Of a stretch of DNA of 10,552 nucleotides, positions 1 through 5,415 are shown in pieces; the stretch's first letter is position 1, and each line of letters opens with the position of its first letter. The stretch lies in assembly GCF_000717185.1 (NCBI RefSeq), contig NZ_JNYE01000178.1, positions 1 through 10,552 on the forward strand, given 5' to 3'. The stretch comes from Kitasatospora phosalacinea (GTDB lineage Bacteria > Actinomycetota > Actinomycetes > Streptomycetales > Streptomycetaceae). The notes under the pieces were generated by a model. It ran no database searches and was not told the origin of the DNA. It saw only the letters and a list, made by a program, of their open reading frames with translations. Made by a program: the position numbers and the translations under genes.

Positions 1-672
1 CGTTGGCCTTCAGCACGCCGCCGCCGACGTACAGCACCGGGCGCTTGGCGTTCACCAGCAGCTTCGCGGCCTCGCGGATCTGCTTGGCGTGCGGCTTGGC
101 GACCTGGCGGTAGCCCGGCAGGGAAGTGACGTCGGGCCAGTGGAACGGGGCCCGGTTCTGCAGCGCGTCCTTGGCGATGTCGACCAGGACCGGGCCGGGG
201 CGGCCGGTGGCGGCGATGTGGAACGCCTCCGCGATCACCCGCGGGATCTCGGCCGGTCCGCCTCCTGGAAGGCGTCCGTACCGATCATGGTCGAGGGAAC
301 CTGGCCGGTGATCGCGACGATCGGCACCGAGTCCATGTACGCGTCGGCGATCGGGGTGACCAGGTTGGTCGCACCGGGGCCGGAGGTGGCCATGCAGCGG
401 ACCAGCACGTGCCGCAGCCGGGTGGAGTCCATCAGCGGGTCGTACGCGGGCAGGATCGCACCACCCGGGATGCCGAACACGGTGTCCACCCCGACCGTCT
501 CCAGCGAGTGGACCAGGGCCTCCGCCCCGGTCAGGTACGCGCCCTCGGCGGGCGGGACGTTCGCGGGGACGGCCCCGGGGGCGTTCGAGGAGGCGTTCGC
601 GGGGCGGGCGGGAGCCGGGACGGCGGTCGCGGCGGGGCCGGTCGCGGCGGGGGAATCGGTGAGCTGGGTCAT
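1..672 (-). pseudogene. ilvB: Acetolactate synthase large subunit, 5' part, broken by two deletions and cut by the window edge
   Basis: The intact enzyme is thiamine-diphosphate dependent and condenses pyruvate (or pyruvate with 2-ketobutyrate) in the first common step of valine, leucine and isoleucine synthesis. The start ATG is at 672, with AGAGG about 9 nt upstream. About 45 Ala/Pro-rich residues precede the conserved TPP-binding domain: [20 protein letters not shown], then GIPGG at residues 67-71. Two lesions are visible against the family consensus. After RHVLVR (residue 92; junction 396/397) the sequence jumps to [13 protein letters not shown], so about 21 residues (HEQGAGHAATGYAQ and following) including the catalytic Glu are missing in frame. 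After QEAD (near 254/255) about 52 nt are missing and the frame shifts. The remaining sequence reads well in another frame ([20 protein letters not shown], then [12 protein letters not shown]) down to position 1. The identification is very secure. Whether the lesions are real or a sequence error cannot be told here. Confidence 0.9.
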
Positions 673-759
673 CGGGACAACCTCTGAGTTTCGTCGACGG
701 GAGCCCGCGTCGAGCGCGGACGGGCTGTCCCGGCCGGGGCCGGTGGTGGTACGCGGTGC

Positions 760-820
760 CCGGAACGGCCGGGGTGTCGTGTCGGCGAAACCGGAACGGC
801 AGGGTCTCTCTCCGTTCCGG
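760..820 (-). promoter_or_regulatory. Hairpin with competing arm in the ilvB leader (attenuator-like)
   Basis: On the minus strand, CCGGAACGG (820-812) can pair perfectly with CCGTTCCGG at 799-791 (9-bp stem, 12-nt loop, followed by TTTC). The same CCGTTCCGG recurs at 768-760, so one arm has two mutually exclusive partners. It lies between the MFS exporter and ilvB, about 90-150 nt before the ilvB start. Actinobacterial ilvB genes are commonly controlled by leader attenuation, which fits. I found no ATG or GTG start for a leader peptide upstream of it, so the role is inferred. It could equally be a plain terminator. Confidence 0.4.
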
Positions 821-888
821 CCGTCGGTCGTCGCGCGCTGAGGGGTGTTTCAGCCGGGGGTGCGACGCCGTACCGTCAGGAAGGGGGC

Positions 889-919
889 CCGGCGGCCGTG
901 CTGTGCGGGCGGCCGCCGG
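889..919 (-). terminator. GC-rich hairpin just after the MFS exporter gene
   Basis: CCGGCGGCCG (889-898) and CGGCCGCCGG (910-919) form a perfect 10-bp stem with an 11-nt loop. It begins 14 nt past the stop codon of the minus-strand exporter gene. There is no T-tract, which is common for streptomycete terminators. The position and stem support a terminator; termination itself is inferred. Confidence 0.55.
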
Positions 920-933
920 AACCGGACGCGGCG

Positions 934-2160
934 TCAGCCCCGGTGGGCGGGCGCCGCGGTGCGCTGGGTGAGCAGCAGGAACAGCAGGGCGACGGCGGCG
1001 ATCGCCGCGCCCAGCCCGTACACGGCCGCGGCGCCGGCCCCGAGGGTGGCGCCCCCGATGACCGTGCCCAGGCCGATGCCGAGGTAGATGGACGAGGAGT
1101 TGAGCGACACCACCAGCGGCGCCTCCTGCGGGGCGACCGCGATCAGGCGGTGCTGCTGCGGCGGCGTCTGGCACCAGCTGCTGGCACCCCAGAGCAGCAC
1201 CAGCAGGCCGACCAGCGGCTTGACGGAGGTCTCCGTCCAGGCCAGCCAGGCCAGCACGCCCAGCGAGAGCACCATCGCCAGGTAACCCGCCGTCAGGACC
1301 CGGGCGGAACCCCAGCGGTCGGTGCCGTAGCCCGCCCCGAGGTTGCCGACGACCGCCCCGAGGCCGTACAGGAAGAGCATCCACAGCACGGCCTTCTCCG
1401 GGATCGCGACCGCCTCCAGCGCGGGCACGCTGTAGGCGTACGCCGTGTAGCTGGCGCCCATGCCGAGGATCGTCAGCGGCAGCACGGCCAGCACCGCCGG
1501 GCGCCGCAGCACCGCCAGCCGGGTGCGCAGCGGCACCCGGACGTTGCCGGGCAGGTGCGGCATCACCAGGCGCAGCACCACGGCCACCAGCAGGCACAGC
1601 CCCGCCACGGTGCCCAGCGCGGCGCGCCAGCCCAGCCAGTGGCTGGCGGCACTGCCCAGCGGCACGCCGAGCGCGGTGGCGACCGTCAGGCCGCCGATCA
1701 CCACGGCCAGGGCGCGGGCCCGCAGCTCGGGCCGCACCAGCGAGGCGCTGACCGCACCGGCGTTGGGCGTGTAGGCGGCGGCGCCCGCGGCGGCCAGCAC
1801 CCGGCTGACGATCAGCACCGCCATCGTCGGGGCCAGCGCGGAGAGCAGGTTGGCCAGGCCCAGGACGAACAGGGCGCCCACCAGCAGGCTGCGCCGGGGC
1901 AGCCGGGCCAGCACGGTGGCCAGCACCGGGGAGAGCAGGGCGTAGGACGCGGCGAAGACGGTCACCGACTGGCCGGCCGTGGCCGCCGAGACGTGCAGGT
2001 CCTCGGCCATGGACGGCAGGAAGCCGGCCACCACGAAGGCGTCCGTTCCGACGGCGAAGGTGCCCAGGGCCAGGATCAGGGTGGAGGACAGACCACCCTG
2101 GGGCGGTGCGCCGGCCTCGGGCGGGGCCTTGCGCCCGGCCTTGATCGAGACATCGGACAT
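934..2160 (-). CDS. MFS transporter, DHA1-type drug or sugar efflux (12 TM)
   Basis: A 408-residue inner-membrane secondary transporter, expected to expel a small molecule in exchange for protons. A cytoplasmic tail of about 24 residues ([11 protein letters not shown]) precedes TM1 ([20 protein letters not shown]). The TM2-TM3 loop [13 protein letters not shown] (residues 84-96) matches the motif A region. TM5 carries the motif C-like antiporter signature [15 protein letters not shown] (156-170), followed by HWLGWRAAL, typical of the AraJ/chloramphenicol-resistance (Cml)-like DHA1 branch. A long central loop (about 200-222) separates the two six-helix halves. GAGGAG (2173-2168) lies 7 nt before the ATG and fixes the start. 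It follows the Rrf2 regulator gene by 66 bp on the same strand, so the two may be cotranscribed and the exporter may be under that regulator. Substrate unknown. Length and signatures are normal, and the gene looks intact. Confidence 0.88.
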   Translation of the reverse strand: MSDVSIKAGRKAPPEAGAPPQGGLSSTLILALGTFAVGTDAFVVAGFLPSMAEDLHVSAATAGQSVTVFAASYALLSPVLATVLARLPRRSLLVGALFVLGLANLLSALAPTMAVLIVSRVLAAAGAAAYTPNAGAVSASLVRPELRARALAVVIGGLTVATALGVPLGSAASHWLGWRAALGTVAGLCLLVAVVLRLVMPHLPGNVRVPLRTRLAVLRRPAVLAVLPLTILGMGASYTAYAYSVPALEAVAIPEKAVLWMLFLYGLGAVVGNLGAGYGTDRWGSARVLTAGYLAMVLSLGVLAWLAWTETSVKPLVGLLVLLWGASSWCQTPPQQHRLIAVAPQEAPLVVSLNSSSIYLGIGLGTVIGGATLGAGAAAVYGLGAAIAAVALLFLLLTQRTAAPAHRG

Positions 2161-2180
2161 CCGGATTCTCCTCGTGGATC

Positions 2181-2200
2181 GGTGCAGGTGCAGGTGCAGG
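2181..2200. repeat. Three tandem copies of GTGCAG
   Basis: A 6-bp unit is repeated three times in the 66-bp gap between the Rrf2 regulator gene and the MFS exporter gene, just upstream of the exporter's ribosome binding site. It is seen directly. It may be only slippage, or a spacer of variable length in front of the exporter gene. Confidence 0.75.
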
Positions 2201-2226
2201 TTCGGGGTGGACGGGCGGGGCGGGGG

Positions 2227-2706
2227 TCAGCCGGTCATGCGGGCGTAGTGGCGGCGGGCGCGTTCGGCGGCGCCCGGGGGTGCGGAGGCCATCAGGTCGG
2301 CCACCGTCTGGTCGGCCAGCTCGCGCCGCCACGCCAGCTCGGCCCGGCGGACCGCGGTGGCCACGCCGCAGGGCCGGGCGAACTCGCGCGGGAGGGCCCC
2401 GCCGCCCTCGCCGCGCCGACGGATCTCGGTGCAGCGGAAGACGTCGTCGGGGCCCTCCAGGGCGGTCACCACGTCCATCAGCGTGATCTGCTCGGGGCGG
2501 CGGCCCAGTCGGAAGCCGCCCTTCGGGCCGGGGGTGGAGCTGAGCACCCCGGCCCGCACCAGCGCCTGCAGGCGCTTGTGCAGGTACGCCGGGGGCAGGT
2601 CGAACCAGGTGGCCAGCCGGGCGGTGGGCACCGGCCGGTCGGCGTCGATCCACGCCAGTGTGAGGCAGCAGTGCAGCCCCCACTCGACTCCCTCTCCCAT
2701 CCGCAT
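2227..2706 (-). CDS. Rrf2-family transcriptional regulator
   Basis: A 159-residue winged-helix DNA-binding protein. The N-terminus [15 protein letters not shown] is typical of Rrf2 proteins, so I start at 2706 rather than at the upstream ATG at 2775, which would add 23 unrelated residues. The helix-turn-helix spans about residues 26-53 ([20 protein letters not shown], then QALVRAGVL), and the wing is [10 protein letters not shown] (60-69). Cysteines are C13, C14, C92 and C113. The close three-Cys cluster of Fe-S Rrf2 proteins (NsrR, IscR) is absent: C92 and C113 are 21 residues apart. It may therefore be a thiol sensor or an effector-binding member rather than an Fe-S protein; this is inferred. 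It lies between a quinone-oxidoreductase-like gene (161 bp upstream) and the MFS exporter (66 bp downstream), all on the same strand. That suggests it regulates one or both, for example in response to quinones or other electrophiles. Confidence 0.85.
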   Translation of the reverse strand: MRMGEGVEWGLHCCLTLAWIDADRPVPTARLATWFDLPPAYLHKRLQALVRAGVLSSTPGPKGGFRLGRRPEQITLMDVVTALEGPDDVFRCTEIRRRGEGGGALPREFARPCGVATAVRRAELAWRRELADQTVADLMASAPPGAAERARRHYARMTG

Positions 2707-2719
2707 ATTCAGGACACTA
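2707..2719 (-). promoter_or_regulatory. Candidate -10 box for a leaderless Rrf2 regulator mRNA
   Basis: On the minus strand, TAGTGT (2719-2714, fitting TANNNT) ends exactly 7 nt before the ATG at 2706. There is no Shine-Dalgarno sequence in that gap. This spacing is what leaderless actinobacterial transcripts show, and it supports the chosen start. No good -35 box is visible at 16-18 bp. Confidence 0.45.
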
Positions 2720-2803
2720 CACATCCAGAATCGACGGGGCACGCCGAAAGCCCGAGTTGCCGAAAAGTATGTCAAGTCCGACCGGACGCCCGGAGGCCCG
2801 GCA

Positions 2804-2841
2804 GCCCGTGGGCCCGTGGGCCCGGACGTCCGGACGTCCGG
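2804..2841. repeat. Tandem GCCCGTGG copies followed by a 20-bp perfect palindrome
   Basis: Two copies of GCCCGTGG (2804-2819) run into a perfect 20-bp palindrome at 2822-2841. The palindrome is built from two overlapping copies of CCGGACGTCCGG. The element lies in the 161-bp gap between the quinone-oxidoreductase-like gene and the Rrf2 regulator gene. It can fold as a hairpin after the former, so a terminator is plausible. An operator for the neighbouring regulator is the alternative. Confidence 0.6.
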
Positions 2842-2867
2842 AAGCCCGAGGCGGGGAACGGCCGCGG

Positions 2868-3854
2868 TCAGGCCCGGTCGCCGGGCCGCAGCACCACCCG
2901 CCGCCCGTGCAGCTCACCGCGCTCCATCCGGCCGTGCACCCGCGCCGCCTCGCTCAGCGGCAGCACCTCCACCGCCCGGGGCCGCAGCCGCCCGGCGGCC
3001 AGCAGGCGGTTCACCGCGGCCGCGGCCGCGGCGAGCTCGGCGGTGGTCGCGTGCGAGATGACGAAACCCGCGATCGAGCAGTCCTTCATGTACAGCGGCC
3101 CCACCGGCAGCACCGGCCGGGAAGCCGCACCCGCCAGCAGCACGATCCGGCCGCGCGGGGCGAGCAGGCCGACGGCCGCGGCCAGGTCGTTCACCCCGGA
3201 CGTGTCCAGGTACAGGTCCACCCCGTCCGGACAGGCCTCGGCCAGCCGCCCGGTCAGCGCCGGGTCGCGGTAGTCCAGCACCACCTCGGCACCCGACTCC
3301 CGGCAGTACGCCGCGTCCCGGGCGGCGGCGGTGGCCACCACCCGCGCCCCCGCGTCCACCGCCAGGGCCACCAGTGCCGCGCCCACGTTCCCGGCCGCGC
3401 CGCACACCAGCACCGTCCGCCCCGCCCGCAGCCCGCCGTGCGTGAACAGGCCCAGGTACGCCGTCGCCGCCGGGTGCACCACGGCCACCGCCCGCACCGG
3501 GTCGACCCCGGCGGGCAGGTGGTACAGGCGGTCCGCCGGAACGGCCGCCCGCTCGGCGGCCGCGCCCTGGCGCCCGGCGTGGCCCAGGCTGTTGCTCCAC
3601 ACCAGGTCGCCGACCGCGAAACCGCTCACCAGCGGGCCGACCGCGGCGACGGTGCCGACCAGGTCGCGGCCCACCACGAACGGGAAGTCCAGCGCGGTGC
3701 GGAACACCCCGGAACGCACGAAGGTGTCGACCGGGTTGACGGTGGTCGCGACCACGTCCACCAGCACGTCCGCCGGGCCGGTCCGGGGCGCCGGAAGGTC
3801 GCCGTACCGGATGTCCTCGGGCGCGCCGAGGGTCTCGATGAAGGCTGCTCGCAT
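2868..3854 (-). CDS. NAD(P)H:quinone oxidoreductase-like medium-chain dehydrogenase/reductase
   Basis: A 328-residue soluble oxidoreductase of the zinc-free QOR branch of the MDR superfamily, expected to use NADPH to reduce quinones or enone-like electrophiles. The N-terminal GroES-like domain carries NPVDTFVRSG (40-49) and FPFVVGRDLVGTVAAVG (57-73). The cofactor site is the Rossmann motif CGAAGNVGAALVALA (151-165). The Cys/His ligands of zinc alcohol dehydrogenases are absent. I start at MRAAFIE (ATG at 3854), the normal QOR N-terminus; longer upstream frames read as low-complexity sequence. GGAAG lies about 11 nt upstream, which is a little far. The gene heads a minus-strand run followed by the Rrf2 regulator and MFS exporter genes, a plausible redox/toxin defence or tailoring set. 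Intact and of family-typical length. The physiological substrate is unknown. Confidence 0.85.
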   Translation of the reverse strand: MRAAFIETLGAPEDIRYGDLPAPRTGPADVLVDVVATTVNPVDTFVRSGVFRTALDFPFVVGRDLVGTVAAVGPLVSGFAVGDLVWSNSLGHAGRQGAAAERAAVPADRLYHLPAGVDPVRAVAVVHPAATAYLGLFTHGGLRAGRTVLVCGAAGNVGAALVALAVDAGARVVATAAARDAAYCRESGAEVVLDYRDPALTGRLAEACPDGVDLYLDTSGVNDLAAAVGLLAPRGRIVLLAGAASRPVLPVGPLYMKDCSIAGFVISHATTAELAAAAAAVNRLLAAGRLRPRAVEVLPLSEAARVHGRMERGELHGRRVVLRPGDRA

Positions 3855-4159
3855 GCCCGCAGAGTCTTCCACCGGGCCGGGCCCGCGCCGCGGATCGGAC
3901 CGGTTGTCCGTCAACTCGCGGCCCCGTCCCCCCACCCCCTGATGGTCCTGACACACCCGGGCCCTCCCGGGCCCGCCCGCCCGCCACCTGCGGCCTCGCC
4001 GACCCGCCCGCGGGCCCGCCCGCCGCCCCGGCGCCCGGTGGTCCCGCCATAGGCGCGTCCGGCAGCCGTGTGACCGGTGCACCTGGGCCGGGCGGCGGAC
4101 GCCTGCCTAACGTCGGAACATCCGAACAAGGCACCGCCACGTGGAGGTTGGAGATCTCG
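3855..4159. promoter_or_regulatory. 305-bp divergent intergenic region with a small inverted repeat
   Basis: This gap separates the divergent quinone-oxidoreductase-like gene and the transposase-like gene. About 3955-4040 is a low-complexity CCCGCC-rich stretch. Before the transposase-like gene, TAACGT (4108-4113, TANNNT) could be a -10 box. It overlaps the perfect inverted repeat TCGGA-ACA-TCCGA (4113-4125), which could be an operator. I see no ORF, RNA gene or transposon end here. The promoter and operator calls are weak. Confidence 0.3.
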
Positions 4160-5398
4160 ATGAGCGACTTCGCCCCGCACCTCAGGGACACGCTCGCGCC
4201 CGGTCGTTCTCGGCTGCTCGACAGCTCCCATGACATCATCCTCTCCGAACTGGGCGCGGTGCTCTTCGCGTCACTCCCCAGAGCGGACCAGCGCCGCAAG
4301 GGCACCGAGTACCTGCGCGGCCTGCTCGGCGCCCAGGGCCGCAAGTCGGTCCGCAACATCGCCCGCCTGATCGGCGGACAGGCCACCGAGCAGAACCTGC
4401 ACCACTTCATCAGCAGCTCCACCTGGGACTGGGACCCGGTCCGGGCCGCCCTCGCCCACTACCTGCGCGCCGTCGCCCCGCCCCAGGCCTGGGTGGTGCA
4501 GCAGACCGTCATCCCGAAGGCGGGCGAGCACTCCGTCGGCGTGGACCGCCAGTTCATCTCCTCGGTCGGCCAGGTGCTCAACGCCCAGCAGGCGGTCGGC
4601 GTCTGGTCCGCCTCCGCGGACGTCAGCATGCCGGTCAACTGGCGGCTGCACCTCTCCCGGGCCTGGCTGGACGACGTGCCCCGGCGCAGCCAGGCGTCCA
4701 TCCCGGCCAGCGTCACCAGCCGCACCCTGGAGGACTGCGCCGTCGAAGCGGTGACCGAACTCACCGCCGACTGGCGGCTGCCCACCCTGCCGGTGGTGAT
4801 GGACGTCCGGGAACTGGACGGCGCGAAAGCGGTCAACCTGCTGCGCGCGGCCGGACTCCCGTTCGTGCTGCGGATCGCCAGCACCCTGCTGCTCCGCCCG
4901 GCCGAGGGCGTCGCGGGCGCGGGCTCCTCCGGCAACGAGGTGATGCCGGCCCACCGGATCGCCGGGGCCTGGAGCGACCGCCGCCGGGTGGTCGCCTGGC
5001 ACGACCCCGACCGGGAGGGCGGCCCGGCCACCGCCCTGGTCGGCGCCGTACGCGTCCGGACTGCCGGCGACCCCGCCGTCCGCGCCGGGGCGGCCCAGCG
5101 GCTCGCCCGGGGCGGCGGCCTGCTGCTGCTCGGCACCGGCACCCCCGGCCGCCGCTGGCCGCAGGAACTGTGGCTGACCGACCTGCCGGACCTCCCCCCG
5201 GCGCAACTGTTCCGGCTGAGCCAGCTGATCGGCCGGGTCGAGCGCGACTTCGAGGAGATCGCGGACCGCACCGGCGTACGCGACTACGCGGGCCGCTCGT
5301 TCAACGGCTGGCACCGCCACGTCACCCTGGCCTCCGCCGCCCACGCGGTGGCCGCCCTCGCCCACACCGGCGGCCGGACCCTGCGCCGGGTCAGCTGA
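4160..5398 (+). CDS. IS701-like transposase homologue, probably inactive and domesticated
   Basis: A 412-residue relative of IS701-family DDE transposases. The helical N-terminal region is clear (VLFASLPRADQRRKGTEYLR, 35-54; NLHHFISSSTWDWDPVR, 79-95), as is the core HSVGVDRQ (124-131), MPVNWRLHLSRAW (157-169) and the C-terminal GRSFNGWHRHVTLASAAHA (378-396). IS701 enzymes usually have WVVDDTG at the first catalytic Asp; here it is WVVQQTV with Q114-Q115, so that metal ligand is absent. The middle Asp (VVMD215) and a Glu in GRVE361 remain, but the Arg and Lys of the YREK-type signature read as Ile and Ala. This comparison is from memory of the family. GGAG lies 6 nt before the ATG. No terminal inverted repeats or target duplications were found, and composition matches the neighbours. 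The likely role is DNA binding without transposition, perhaps regulatory; no function is proven. Confidence 0.8.
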   Translation: MSDFAPHLRDTLAPGRSRLLDSSHDIILSELGAVLFASLPRADQRRKGTEYLRGLLGAQGRKSVRNIARLIGGQATEQNLHHFISSSTWDWDPVRAALAHYLRAVAPPQAWVVQQTVIPKAGEHSVGVDRQFISSVGQVLNAQQAVGVWSASADVSMPVNWRLHLSRAWLDDVPRRSQASIPASVTSRTLEDCAVEAVTELTADWRLPTLPVVMDVRELDGAKAVNLLRAAGLPFVLRIASTLLLRPAEGVAGAGSSGNEVMPAHRIAGAWSDRRRVVAWHDPDREGGPATALVGAVRVRTAGDPAVRAGAAQRLARGGGLLLLGTGTPGRRWPQELWLTDLPDLPPAQLFRLSQLIGRVERDFEEIADRTGVRDYAGRSFNGWHRHVTLASAAHAVAALAHTGGRTLRRVS

Positions 5399-5415
5399 CG
5401 TCGGGTCAGCTGACG
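5387..5415. repeat. 14-bp direct repeat holding the stop codons of two convergent genes
   Basis: CGGGTCAGCTGACG occurs at 5387-5400 and again at 5402-5415, separated by one T. Its core TCAGCTGA is palindromic and so supplies TGA on both strands. Copy 1 gives the stop of the plus-strand transposase-like gene (5396-5398), and copy 2 gives the stop of the minus-strand PucR-type gene (5408-5406). A small duplication at this junction is the simplest reading. Confidence 0.8.

Noticed and set aside
2707..2775. Upstream ATG giving the Rrf2 regulator 23 extra N-terminal residues
   Set aside because: The extra residues do not resemble the family, there is no ribosome binding site, and the MRMGEGVEW start matches Rrf2 proteins.
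2747..2775. Perfect TTGACA -35 box (minus strand, 2775-2770) upstream of the Rrf2 regulator gene
   Set aside because: At 17-18 bp downstream there is only GGCTTT, not a credible -10 box, so a sigma-70-type promoter is not supported.
898..3273. Very long plus-strand open frame antisense to the exporter, Rrf2 regulator and QOR genes
   Set aside because: Its translation is low-complexity Gln/His/Gly/Arg-rich, typical of the opposite strand of GC-rich genes, and the minus-strand genes have clear family matches and ribosome binding sites.
3886..3914. TTGACG (minus strand, 3914-3909) as a -35 box for the quinone-oxidoreductase-like gene
   Set aside because: The expected -10 position is all G and C, so the promoter cannot be supported.
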